Source of the DNA: Prevotellaceae bacterium KH2P17
GTDB lineage: Bacteria > Bacteroidota > Bacteroidia > Bacteroidales > Bacteroidaceae
NCBI GenBank assembly: GCA_900199655.1
Contig: FZRE01000002.1
Location: 186,001 to 250,000, forward strand
Length of the DNA stretch: 64,000 nucleotides
Direction: 5' to 3'
A program made the translations under genes and the position numbers. Each line of letters starts with the position of its first letter. The first letter of the stretch is position 1. The notes under the pieces were generated by a model that was not told the origin of the DNA, made no database searches, and was given only the letters and a program-made list of their open reading frames with translations. Positions 36,549-45,470 of this stretch are shown here, one piece after another.

Positions 36549-37595
36549 TTACTCTTTGAAATAAGGAACATCGTGCTGATAGGCGGGAATATGGCCGGCT
36601 ATAAGTGGCCATCCGTCCTTCCACAGAACCTGATCGAGCAAAACCTGACGACCTCCGTCAGGGTCAGCTTTCAGGTAGGAGTGGAAAATCATCCAGTCCT
36701 GTCCCTTGTCATCAGTAGTGATTTCTGCATTGTGTCCGGGTCCTGCAAAGTAGTTGTTGCCTTGGAGGAAAACATCAAAATTACCGTCGAGCATCGATTT
36801 CCCGTCCTTGGTTACGTAGGGACCGAAGAGGTTCTCGGAGCGCCCGCAGATAACCCGGTAGGTACTGTTGGCACCTTCGCAGCAAGTTCCGTTGGAGCCG
36901 AACAGGTAATAATAGCCTTCATGCTTGTAGATATAGGTTCCTTCCATCTGGTTGCCGGCAATTTTTTTCTTTTCAGCTCCGGGCTTGACGGAAAGTCCGT
37001 CGTCACTTAATTCTATTCCGTAGATGCCGTGAAAACTGCCCCAAAACAGGTATTTGTGGCCATTGTCCTCCATGTAGAACCCGTCGATGCTGTTCTGCAC
37101 GCCTATCGAACTGCTGTCGAACAGGCTTCCGTGGTCCGTGAAAGGCCCCTCGGGGCTGTCGGCCGTAGCCACACCAATACCACATGTCCATTCGCCTCCC
37201 CATTCGGATTTGGCATAATATAGCGTGTATTTTCCGTTGACATAATTTATATCAGGGGCCCATAGACCGCCGTTCGGGTTCCATTGCGGGCGACTCTCGT
37301 CCGTGAAGGCAGTGCCTACAAATTCCCAATGCACCAAATCCTTGGATTTGTAGATGGGAAGATTATGTATGTCCTCTGTGGCATACAAGTAAAAATAGCC
37401 ATTGCCGGCTCTGATAACTGTGGGGTCAGGCAAACTCGTACCTATAACCGGGTTCTGGTATTTGGCCACTTTACCGGTTCCGTTGTTCCCACCAGGCTCA
37501 TCTGTAGTTGACTCTTTTGAGGCACACGATACCATTACCGTAAGCCCGGATGCTATCAACAGGGAGACTCTTCGTAAAATATTTCTTTTTTTCAT
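36549..37595 (-). CDS. GH43 arabinan hydrolase lipoprotein
   Basis: 348 residues with lipobox VMVSC (Cys24) and a flexible linker TTDEPGGNNGTG. The five-bladed GH43 propeller follows with base Asp57 (LPDPTVI), pKa modulator Asp171 (SIDGFYMED) and acid Glu218 (QMEGTYIY). LWAPDINYVNGKYTLYYA is also typical. Together with GH51 and the SusCD pair it suggests cutting of alpha-1,5-arabinan, probably on the cell surface. Endo- or exo-action cannot be told. A strong hairpin stands between susD3 and this gene. Confidence 0.92.
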   Translation of the reverse strand: MKKRNILRRVSLLIASGLTVMVSCASKESTTDEPGGNNGTGKVAKYQNPVIGTSLPDPTVIRAGNGYFYLYATEDIHNLPIYKSKDLVHWEFVGTAFTDESRPQWNPNGGLWAPDINYVNGKYTLYYAKSEWGGEWTCGIGVATADSPEGPFTDHGSLFDSSSIGVQNSIDGFYMEDNGHKYLFWGSFHGIYGIELSDDGLSVKPGAEKKKIAGNQMEGTYIYKHEGYYYLFGSNGTCCEGANSTYRVICGRSENLFGPYVTKDGKSMLDGNFDVFLQGNNYFAGPGHNAEITTDDKGQDWMIFHSYLKADPDGGRQVLLDQVLWKDGWPLIAGHIPAYQHDVPYFKE

Positions 37596-37613
37596 GATTG
37601 TGTTTGGTTTAGT

Positions 37614-37643
37614 GCCGGTTATGTCCGCATGGACATAACCGGC
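37614..37643 (-). promoter_or_regulatory. Intercistronic hairpin between susD3 and GH43
   Basis: Perfect 13-bp stem GCCGGTTATGTCC / GGACATAACCGGC with a 4-nt loop and no T run. Such hairpins can protect the 3' end of a processed upstream message, here susC3-susD3. Confidence 0.7.
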
Positions 37644-37669
37644 AGGTTTGTTTCAATTCAGTTTATTTT

Positions 37670-39514
37670 TTATTTCCAACCATCATTCTGCTGAAGAGCC
37701 GGAACGCGCTCGATTTCTTCCTGAGGGATGGCCCATTTGAACTCATAATCGCCGTTGTAATTCAGCGTGTAGCGTTTGGTTCCCCAAATCTCTGTCATGC
37801 CGTTGGCACCGTTACGTTTTGTGGCATCGGCCTCAGTCAGGCGGTTTGTGCCGAACTTCTTGTCGGCCCAGGTTCCCCAACGGAGTTCTTTCCAGTACAT
37901 TTGTCCTTCACCACACAGCTCCCAGCCAAATTCCCTGCGAATGCGCTGCCGCATGTCTTCTTGTCCTTTAACCGTTGTGTATTGGTTGCTGTTGAGTAAT
38001 GCAAGGCCGGGAATGCGTTGCCTTACCTGGTTGACATAGGTAACGGCTTCGTCGGTCTTTCCCTGTTCGTTCAGTGCTTCGGCCAGACTGAGCAAAGCAC
38101 CGGCATAGCGGAAAATGGGAATATCGATATCGCTATCCCAGATGGTACGGCTTTCGCGTCCCTCAATTACGAATTTGCGCCACAGATAGTAGTAGCGGTC
38201 ATTCGTGTCGGTACGCAAGTCGTAAGGAAAGGCACCGTCAGAACCGAAGTAAGGCCAACGCAGTGTGTAAGTGAAATTATTGGATGTACATCCTCCCACA
38301 TAAGTAGAATAAGGAGTGATGAAGTTCATCTCCATGCGCGGATCACGTCCGTTATAGGCTTTTCGAATACGGGCCTCGTTTCCATGCTCTAAATACTTAC
38401 TCATGTCTGAACCGTAATTAGTCATCTGGGTATATCCTTCTCTGTAGTTGGCATCGAGCTGCGTGCCTGTTGCATTCGGATTCAGGTTATCACGCAGGAA
38501 GTAGACGGAGCGGGCTTTGGGCGACATTTTGGAGTAACCGGGTATGACTTCATCCATATCGAAAGGCTTTCCGTCGGCCCACTCGTAAGAGTCTACGAAC
38601 ATGGGGTTGGGAATGAAGTTGTTCCAGGCGTTGCCTACAGTTACGCGATTGCCATATACTTGTGAAAAGCAATTGCCCAATCCGTCGTCGTCAGTATATT
38701 GATACTGGAAAATGTATTCGTCATTTTTCTCATTAGCTGCCTTGAACATGGCCTTGTAATCTGAAAAGAGCGCATATCCCATCTTAGTGATGGCCTTGAA
38801 ATCCGACTCTGCCTTATCATATTCTTTCAGCCAAAGATAAACTTGTCCACGCAGGTAATAGGCTGCGCCTTTGGTTACCCGTCCAAAATCAGCATTGCCG
38901 GTTGCATACTTGTCTGGCAGGTTGGGCTCGTTGATGGCAGCCGTACAGTCATCTATAACTTGCTTCCATACTTCTGCTTCTGTGGCGCGAGGCTTCGTGG
39001 CTTCTCCGTATTTTACCGGTTCTGTATATATGGGAACTCCTCTCCACACACAGTTAGCTCTGTAATAGGCCCAAGCTCTCAGGAAATGACATTCGGCAAT
39101 GTCACGTCCTTTTTCAGCTTCGGGCATGTCGGGTACTTGCCCTATGTTCTGAATTACGTCGCTGGTACGGTAAATCTCTTCATAAAAGCATTTCCACCAA
39201 AATGAGAACATGCCTGACGAAGTTGTTGCCGAGCCCATGAGGATGGGAACATCGCCATTACTCCAGTTGGCATCCAAATCCATAATTTCGGTAAAGACAT
39301 CTAATCCCACCTTACCTTCATTGGCAATGTATTCATAATAAAATCGTTCATAGGCTCCATTCACAACTGCATTGGCCATGTTGGCAGAAGTCCAGACAAC
39401 GCCCGTGCCGACCCTATCTGATGGATTTGTATCCAGAAAATCAGATGAGCAGCCCGTCAAGGAAAGCGTTATGGCACACAGAAGTACACCTGATACTTTT
39501 TTTATCGTTTTCAT
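37670..39514 (-). CDS. SusD-like lipoprotein (arabinan locus)
   Basis: 614 residues; lipobox LTGC (about Cys22) then SSDFLDTNPSDRVGTG. SusD features include AECHFLRAWAYYRANCVWRG near 150 and the C-terminal block ALLSLAEALNEQGKTDEAV and RIRREFGWELCGEGQMYWKE. It follows susC3 after 28 nt. The ligand is inferred as arabinan or a related arabino-oligosaccharide from the GH43 and GH51 neighbours. Base composition is lower in G+C than SusD1 and SusD2. Confidence 0.95.
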   Translation of the reverse strand: MKTIKKVSGVLLCAITLSLTGCSSDFLDTNPSDRVGTGVVWTSANMANAVVNGAYERFYYEYIANEGKVGLDVFTEIMDLDANWSNGDVPILMGSATTSSGMFSFWWKCFYEEIYRTSDVIQNIGQVPDMPEAEKGRDIAECHFLRAWAYYRANCVWRGVPIYTEPVKYGEATKPRATEAEVWKQVIDDCTAAINEPNLPDKYATGNADFGRVTKGAAYYLRGQVYLWLKEYDKAESDFKAITKMGYALFSDYKAMFKAANEKNDEYIFQYQYTDDDGLGNCFSQVYGNRVTVGNAWNNFIPNPMFVDSYEWADGKPFDMDEVIPGYSKMSPKARSVYFLRDNLNPNATGTQLDANYREGYTQMTNYGSDMSKYLEHGNEARIRKAYNGRDPRMEMNFITPYSTYVGGCTSNNFTYTLRWPYFGSDGAFPYDLRTDTNDRYYYLWRKFVIEGRESRTIWDSDIDIPIFRYAGALLSLAEALNEQGKTDEAVTYVNQVRQRIPGLALLNSNQYTTVKGQEDMRQRIRREFGWELCGEGQMYWKELRWGTWADKKFGTNRLTEADATKRNGANGMTEIWGTKRYTLNYNGDYEFKWAIPQEEIERVPALQQNDGWK

Positions 39515-39542
39515 AATTCCTAATCTTTTATGTCTTTATGTT

Positions 39543-42500
39543 CTAAAAAGTTACATTCACACCAAAGGAGAATTGACGCATTGTAGTGTAGCCTTCACCT
39601 GAACGCATTTCTGGATCGAGTCCCGGGAAGGAAGTGATGGTAAGCAAATTCTCACCGGAAAAATAAACACGAATATTCTGCGCATAAATAGCTTTGGTGA
39701 TAGATAGCGGAAGAGTGTAGCCAATGGTGAGGTTGCGCAGTTTCAGGAAATCGCAGTCATATAGACGGAGTGTACTGCTGAGGCCGTCACTTTGACTTGG
39801 ATTCTTTACCACGAGGCGAGGATTCTTGGAACCGATGTTTGTCCGTGGGTCGGCAGGATTATCGGGGTCATAGAAATAATGGTCGTAAGCAACATCTTTC
39901 GGAAGTTCCAATCCATAAACTACATCCGAAGAGTTTTGTCCTATTTCGCGCCAGTAGGTCTTGAAGCCAGTAGAACCTCCCCAATTCATGGACAAGTCAA
40001 AACCTTTCCATTCCATGTGAGCTTGCATGCCAAAGTTGAATTTGGGCGCGTTCGACTCACCCAGGAATACACGGTCGTTGGTACCTCCGTAAACACCATC
40101 GTTGTTCTCATCGGCGAAGATATAGTCTCCATACCAAATACGGTCTTTACCTACGGAATGGTTGGGGAAGAAATCGTGGCCGGCTGCTATCATGGCATTG
40201 AGCCAGTCCATATCTTTATCGGTACGAATCATGCCGTCTTTTGGTCCGCCGTTGATGTTGACGGAGCCGTCTTGATTGAAGTAAGAGCCATTGCCGGAAT
40301 AAGTTTTGTAGAGATAGAACTCATTCATCATGTGTCCTTCTACGATTCGAGTATCGCCTCCAGAAGAAACTTCGCCCAAGTTGGAGTAATATACATTGGC
40401 ATCCGGATTTTTCGGATCTGCTCCCCAGCCGTGTATCCATGTCCCTTTATATTTTTCTACCATGTTCTTGTTCCATGAACCATTCACCGCCACTCCATAA
40501 GTAAAGTCGCCGGCACGGTCTTCCCATCGCAGTGTAAGTTCAATTCCTTTGTTGCTCACTTCAGCAAGATTTTGCAACGGAGATGTCTTGTCACCATAAG
40601 TTAAACCGATGGACGGACTGTAGAGAATTCCCGATGTATATTTGTTATAGTAGTCAATCACACCGCTCAGTCTGCTGTTCAGAACGGAGAAATCCAAACC
40701 TATATCAAAAGTCTTGGTAGTTTCCCACGTCACGTCAATATTGGGCAGATGGTTCAGGTAGAACCGTGGGGCTTTCTTGCCTCCCATTACTGTATAGCCG
40801 CTTTCATACCAAGACTGGTAAGCATAATTGTCTACAGAAGAATTACCCAGCTTTCCGTAAGAGAGCCGCAGCTTCAAGTTGTCGAAAACATTCAGGAAAG
40901 AATTCTTGGCAAAGGCTTCTTCCGAGATGCGCCATCCTGCGGAAACCGACGGGAAGAAACCCCAGCGGTTACCGGGAGCAAAGCGTGAGGAGCCGTCTTC
41001 GCGGAAGTCTGCTTCAAACAGATATCTGGAAGCATACGCATAGTTCAGTCGTCCGAAATAGGAACGGAAGCGGTTCTGGGTATCAGCACCATGTATGTAG
41101 TTCATCTCGGTTACGGTACTCATATCCGTAATGTGCGTGTCGAGTATTCCGTATTTGCTCGTATCAAGATTTGATGCGTAGGCCTTTCCTTCCTCGAAGC
41201 CCAAGAGCACGCTCACGTCGTGTACCTTATTGAATACATGGTTCCAATTCAACGTATTGGTCCACTTCCAGTTATATGTCTGGTTGTAGTACATGTAGTC
41301 GTAAATCTGGTCCAGTGAAGCGGCGGGACTGACAATCTGGTTGCGGCTAAAGCTATAAAGCTCGTTCTGCGTACCGCAGTATTTGTGCCGCTCCTGGAAG
41401 TAATCGTACCCGAAAATGGTCTTGAACGTGAAATCATTCAGGAACCTTACTTGTGCATGCGCTGTGGCATAGATGCGGTTGTGCTTGTAGTAAGAGTCGC
41501 CATTTCCGTTCAGATTTAACAGCGGGTTACCTGCAGAACCGTCTTCCTCAGCGGTCTCAATGCCACCGTAATGTCCGTCATAATAAGGATAAATGCCCGG
41601 TACGGTTTTCAGGAACGACCATTCCGACAGGTTGTTCACGTCGTTACGTTGCTGGTCATTGTGGAATCCCCACGCATGGGCACCTACTTGCAGCCAGTCG
41701 GTGATATCTGACACGACGTTGAGATTCATAAAGTATTTCTTGACGCCCGAACGAACAATCATGCCGGGATTGTCCAGATAAGTGAGCCCAATGTTATACT
41801 TGGTGCGTCTCTCGTTACCCAAAACGGAAATGGAATGTTCCTGCATTACCTTAGTCTTGTATATTTCGTCAAACCAGTCGGTGTTGGGATAGGCCACGTA
41901 GTTAGGATAGCCGCTTTCCGATATTCCGTTTGGATCCTTCTCAGCATCACGCCATTTCTGTATTGTAGCATCAGAATACGGGCCATTGGTGATGCCCAAA
42001 TTCGTGTACGACTCGTTAACGAACTGCATGTAATCGCCGTAGTTAGAGATAAAGCGGACCAGCTTCGCCGGTTTATTGATGGAGAATTTGCCCGAGTAGG
42101 TAATCCTTATCTTGTCTGCCTGGCCGGTCTTGGTGGTTACCAATATCACTCCGTTGGCGCCCCGGTTGCCATAGATGGCGCATGAGGCGGCATCCTTCAG
42201 TACCGATATGGTCTCTATATCATTTGCATTGACATCCGACAGGCTCATCTCCATACCGTCTACCAGTATCAAAGGACTGGAATTGTTCAGCGTACCCACA
42301 CCGCGGATGTTGATGCCGAACCCCTCGCCGTTTGGCCGGCCGGAGCCTTGCAGTATCTGGATGCCCGCAGCCATGCCGGCAAGTGCCTGGGTGGCAGTGG
42401 TAACAGGGCGTGACGAAACCTCTTTGGTAAAGTCTACCGAAGCCACAGAGCCCGTAAGGTTTACTTTCTTCTGTACGCCGTAGCCTACCACAACCACTTC

Positions 42501-43061
42501 GTTCAGGTCGGTGGCCGAAGGCTGCATGGCAATGGTTACGTTCTTCCTGCCGCGCAGATTGATTTGCTGTTGCTCGTAGCCGATATAGTTTACCTCCAGG
42601 GTAGCATCGGGCGGACAGTCAAGCGTAAACCGTCCGTCAACGTCAGTAATCACTCCCGCGTTGGTTCCTTTCACCCTTACGGTAGCGCCCACCACCGGTT
42701 CGCCGTTGTTATCGTTGATGGTTCCGGTGATTTGTCTCTGGCTCGGCTGGCCAGTAGTCTGGTCTTTCTGCTGCTTAGAGAAGACGATGACATTCTTGTC
42801 TTTGATTTCATAATCCACGTCTTGCCCCTTGAGTATCTGTTCAACAGCCTGTTTCAGGTTCGTTGCGCTTACGCTGACCTTTCTGTCAATGTCCAAATCG
42901 GAACCTTCGTACACGAACGAATAGCCGCTTTTCTGTTTCAGTTCGGTCATGGCTTTCTGTACGGTTACGTTGTTCAGGTGTAACTGCAGGCTTTGTGCAA
43001 AGGTGCAAAGACTGCCCGATAGAACCAATAAAACAAAAAATATTCTTTTTTTGCAGTTCAT
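39543..43061 (-). CDS. SusC-like TonB-dependent transporter with STN signalling domain (arabinan locus)
   Basis: 1,172 residues. After the signal peptide (LCTFAQ) comes an STN/secretin-like domain at about 25-95 (VTVQKAMTELKQKSGYSFVY), then the carboxypeptidase-regulatory-like domain (ITGTINDNNGEPVVGATVRV), plug (EVVVVGYGVQKKVNLTGSV, AIYGNRGANGVILVTTKTG) and a barrel ending RQFSFGVNVTF. The STN domain is the part that contacts a FecR-type anti-sigma factor, and such a factor is encoded just upstream at 43274, so substrate binding probably induces the operon through sigma release. This differs from the two HTCS-linked SusC proteins in the window, which lack STN. Confidence 0.96.
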   Translation of the reverse strand: MNCKKRIFFVLLVLSGSLCTFAQSLQLHLNNVTVQKAMTELKQKSGYSFVYEGSDLDIDRKVSVSATNLKQAVEQILKGQDVDYEIKDKNVIVFSKQQKDQTTGQPSQRQITGTINDNNGEPVVGATVRVKGTNAGVITDVDGRFTLDCPPDATLEVNYIGYEQQQINLRGRKNVTIAMQPSATDLNEVVVVGYGVQKKVNLTGSVASVDFTKEVSSRPVTTATQALAGMAAGIQILQGSGRPNGEGFGINIRGVGTLNNSSPLILVDGMEMSLSDVNANDIETISVLKDAASCAIYGNRGANGVILVTTKTGQADKIRITYSGKFSINKPAKLVRFISNYGDYMQFVNESYTNLGITNGPYSDATIQKWRDAEKDPNGISESGYPNYVAYPNTDWFDEIYKTKVMQEHSISVLGNERRTKYNIGLTYLDNPGMIVRSGVKKYFMNLNVVSDITDWLQVGAHAWGFHNDQQRNDVNNLSEWSFLKTVPGIYPYYDGHYGGIETAEEDGSAGNPLLNLNGNGDSYYKHNRIYATAHAQVRFLNDFTFKTIFGYDYFQERHKYCGTQNELYSFSRNQIVSPAASLDQIYDYMYYNQTYNWKWTNTLNWNHVFNKVHDVSVLLGFEEGKAYASNLDTSKYGILDTHITDMSTVTEMNYIHGADTQNRFRSYFGRLNYAYASRYLFEADFREDGSSRFAPGNRWGFFPSVSAGWRISEEAFAKNSFLNVFDNLKLRLSYGKLGNSSVDNYAYQSWYESGYTVMGGKKAPRFYLNHLPNIDVTWETTKTFDIGLDFSVLNSRLSGVIDYYNKYTSGILYSPSIGLTYGDKTSPLQNLAEVSNKGIELTLRWEDRAGDFTYGVAVNGSWNKNMVEKYKGTWIHGWGADPKNPDANVYYSNLGEVSSGGDTRIVEGHMMNEFYLYKTYSGNGSYFNQDGSVNINGGPKDGMIRTDKDMDWLNAMIAAGHDFFPNHSVGKDRIWYGDYIFADENNDGVYGGTNDRVFLGESNAPKFNFGMQAHMEWKGFDLSMNWGGSTGFKTYWREIGQNSSDVVYGLELPKDVAYDHYFYDPDNPADPRTNIGSKNPRLVVKNPSQSDGLSSTLRLYDCDFLKLRNLTIGYTLPLSITKAIYAQNIRVYFSGENLLTITSFPGLDPEMRSGEGYTTMRQFSFGVNVTF

Positions 43062-43273
43062 GGTAGTGTTGATTTTATGTTTAAAATTAGATGTTAGATA
43101 AGTGTACCAGGAATGGTTTCACAGGTTTCTGCGGCATGTCAAAAGATGCCGGACAGGCTCTTTACGGGCAGGCGAGCGTGCAGGCTTTCCCGCCTTTACG
43201 GAATCCGTCAGGAAAAGATTACTGCTCTGATAGTGATCATACGGATTATTATTTAGGTTAAACATAGGTGCTG

Positions 43274-44287
43274 TCAATACAATACAATCCCTTTTTGGGC
43301 TTTCCTGTATTTCAGCCGCCCCGTCGCTGCAAGTGCATTGAGTACTGTGTATATGCTTTGCTGCTCCTGATGGAACTCTCCGTAGAAGTGGCGGTTGTAC
43401 AAGGCAGTGTCTGCAATGGTGATGTGTACGCCGTAACTGCGTTCCAGCAGCCTGGCGATTTCAGTCAGCGGCTGCCCGTTGAGCGTAATCTTGCCCTTGG
43501 TCCACAGGGCAGATGCCGTTGCGCTGTTGCCGTATATATCCACTTTTCCCGTGCTTTTGTTGTACACCGCTTTCTGGTTCGGGCTCATGCCGTACAGCTT
43601 GCCGGCCTTGCCGGTGGCAAAGTTTACTTTTCCTTCTATCAACGATATCACCGCTTCTTCATCCTCGGCGTAGTCGCGCAGGTTGAAAGTGGTTCCCAAA
43701 TCGTTTACCTTCAGTGAGTTTGTCCTGACGCTGAAGGGCAGTTTCTCGTTCTTCTTTACCTCAAAATAGCCCTCACCGTCCATCCACACATTGCGGTCTT
43801 TCAGGCCGAAGCCTTGCGAGTAGATGAGCCGTGAGCCAGCGTTGAGCCACGCCTTGGTGCCATCGGGCAGAATGGTCATGGTGCGTGAACCCTCCGGCGC
43901 CTCAACGGTGATGTCGGCAAATGAGGCAGCCAGACTCCCCTCGCCTCGTTGGTAGCCAAGGTAGCCTACAATAAACGCTACAGCAACGGCAGCAATATAG
44001 CCTGCCAGGCGGTGACTGCGTGGGCGTGTGTGTAACTCATTGTGCCGGCTGCTGATGGCGTTGGCCGTGCGTAAGCGGAATGTGTTGAAGGCTTTCCTAC
44101 TGTCGTATTTGGCGAGTTGTCCGGCATCCACTGCCGAGAACCACACCTCCTGCCGTTGCAGGAAATAGCGTTCATGGTCGGCCGATGCCGCAATCCATTG
44201 TTGCAGTGCGTGATAGTCGTCGGATGTTATCGTGCCGGTAAACAGTTGGACTATCAGTTCGTCGATATGTTCTCTTTGTTGTTCCAT
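43274..44287 (-). CDS. FecR-family anti-sigma factor
   Basis: 337 residues. The cytoplasmic N-terminus (about 1-90) carries the sigma-binding helices with IQQW-type segment YHALQQWIAASADHERYF. One membrane helix lies at about 95-112 (GYIAAVAVAFIVGYLGY). The periplasmic FecR domain shows VEAPEGSRTMTILPDGTKAW, VWMDGEGYFEV and FNLRDYAEDEEAVISLIEGK. It would transmit the signal from the STN domain of SusC3 to the ECF sigma factor encoded upstream. The gap of 211 nt to susC3 shows no clear TAnnTTTG element, which fits an ECF-type promoter there. Confidence 0.93.
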   Translation of the reverse strand: MEQQREHIDELIVQLFTGTITSDDYHALQQWIAASADHERYFLQRQEVWFSAVDAGQLAKYDSRKAFNTFRLRTANAISSRHNELHTRPRSHRLAGYIAAVAVAFIVGYLGYQRGEGSLAASFADITVEAPEGSRTMTILPDGTKAWLNAGSRLIYSQGFGLKDRNVWMDGEGYFEVKKNEKLPFSVRTNSLKVNDLGTTFNLRDYAEDEEAVISLIEGKVNFATGKAGKLYGMSPNQKAVYNKSTGKVDIYGNSATASALWTKGKITLNGQPLTEIARLLERSYGVHITIADTALYNRHFYGEFHQEQQSIYTVLNALAATGRLKYRKAQKGIVLY

Positions 44288-44457
44288 GGTGTGTCTCTAT
44301 AGTTTGTGACGATGTTTATACGGAAAAGGACAGGTGAAAACGTGTTTTTTTGCAAGAAACGCAAAAGGTTTTCTCTTTTGTCTGCATACTCAGGCGATGA
44401 GGCCGACCGCTGATGAAGCAGCCCGCGAGACGAACCGGAAGCCACCACTCTAACATA

Positions 44458-45045
44458 TCAGATGCCAAGGATGAGCAAAATGACGAGATATTTGCCTAAC
44501 TCGCCGCGCAGAAAGCTAAGCGCCGTGGCCAGATGATACTTCACTGTGCTGACGGAAATGGCCAGTTCGCGAGCAATATCCTCATTGCATCTGCCCTCGA
44601 AGCGGCTCATGCAGAACACCCGCCTGCACTTCTCTGGCAGCTTGCCCACGGCCTCGGTTATCTTCTCTTCGAGTTCTTTCTCCAGCAGGCGGCCCAGTGG
44701 ATAGTCGTCGCTGCAAAGGTATTGCACGGCGGGTAGCTGCTCGAGGCTGCACTTACGCACGGCTTTCTCCTGTCTGCACTGCCTCGATTTCAAGTAATCC
44801 AGGCACCGCCGCCTTACGCTTTGCGCCAGGTAAGCCCTCAGAGAGGTGCTGATTTCCAGCTCCGAACGTACTTCCCACAAGTGGAAGATGGTGTCGCCAA
44901 CAATGGTTTCGGCCGTGAACGAGTCGTGTACATACCCTTCTGCGATGTGACACAGCACGGCATAGTGATGGCTGAACAGATAGGCGTAGGCCTCCTCTCG
45001 TCCTTCGCGAAGTTGTCTGGCTATCAGTTCCTCCGTGTGTTCCAT
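44458..45045 (-). CDS. ECF RNA polymerase sigma factor (RpoE-like, FecI type)
   Basis: 195 residues from MEHTEELIARQLREGREEAY at 45045, chosen because AGGAG lies about 9 nt upstream and a promoter element at 45105-45112 falls inside the longer frame. Sigma region 2 has YAYLFSHHYAVLCHIAEGYV and TIFHLWEVR. Region 4 has LPEKCRRVFCMSRFEGRCNE and the HTH ISVSTVKYHLATALSFLR. A hydrophobic tail (YLVILLILGI) ends the protein. It probably drives susC3-susD3-GH43-GH51 when released by FecR. It is the first gene of the cassette, and its promoter is within the cassette. Confidence 0.94.
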   Translation of the reverse strand: MEHTEELIARQLREGREEAYAYLFSHHYAVLCHIAEGYVHDSFTAETIVGDTIFHLWEVRSELEISTSLRAYLAQSVRRRCLDYLKSRQCRQEKAVRKCSLEQLPAVQYLCSDDYPLGRLLEKELEEKITEAVGKLPEKCRRVFCMSRFEGRCNEDIARELAISVSTVKYHLATALSFLRGELGKYLVILLILGI

Positions 45046-45104
45046 TGTTTGTAGCTCCTGATTAAGTAAGTTTATTCCGGTTGCTATATTTGAAATGTAG
45101 GCTA

Positions 45105-45112
45105 CAAAAATA
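45105..45112 (-). promoter_or_regulatory. Promoter -7 element of the ECF sigma gene
   Basis: TATTTTTG on the minus strand, 60 bp before the sigma ATG and 59 bp inside the cassette edge, so the cassette carries its own regulatory start. Confidence 0.55.
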
Positions 45113-45171
45113 GCAATAAAGTAACAACGTAACAAAAATATGTTTCAAAAGTTGCCTTTCCACGCCCGCCA

Positions 45172-45227
45172 CCAAGTGCTTCAAGGACGAGTTCGGGATG
45201 GCACCGGGAGAGGTGAGGCAGGAATAA
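45172..45227 (+). pseudogene. 3' fragment of HTCS2
   Basis: The last 18 codons of the HTCS (TKCFKDEFGMAPGEVRQE and stop), repeating 34493-34548 with one substitution. It is the right-hand scar of the 412-bp duplication. Confidence 0.9.
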
Positions 45228-45378
45228 CGGCTTGTGCATACGTACAAGCGCCAGCCTTTCCTCACCTTGGAAAGGGGAGGTTAGGAGGGGATGATGGCAG
45301 CAGGAAATGCCCTGAAAAAACCTCGTTCGTAAGCTGTTAGAAATCAACAGCTTACAAACCGCAAAGCAAAAGATGCCT

Positions 45379-45443
45379 TTCAAGAGGCTTGAAGGGCATC
45401 TCCAAGGGGGTAAAAGGTATCGTTCAAGGAGCTTGAAAGCCAT
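45379..45443. repeat. 22-bp palindrome array (TTCAAG family), 3 units, duplicate
   Basis: Identical to the array at 34700; part of the 412-bp repeat. Confidence 0.88.
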
Positions 45444-45470
45444 CTCTTACAGAGCAACTGCAAGCAGGCG

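Larger units (their letters stand above)
34905..45171. other. Inserted arabinan-utilisation cassette bounded by direct repeats
   Basis: 10,267 bp lying between two copies of a 412-bp junction sequence. Content, all on the minus strand: ECF sigma, FecR, SusC3, SusD3, GH43, GH51. The SusC-to-GH51 part looks more A+T rich than the flanks. No integrase or transposase was seen inside. The organisation fits a circle integrated by one homologous crossover at the HTCS2/DUF3108 junction. Confidence 0.8.
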
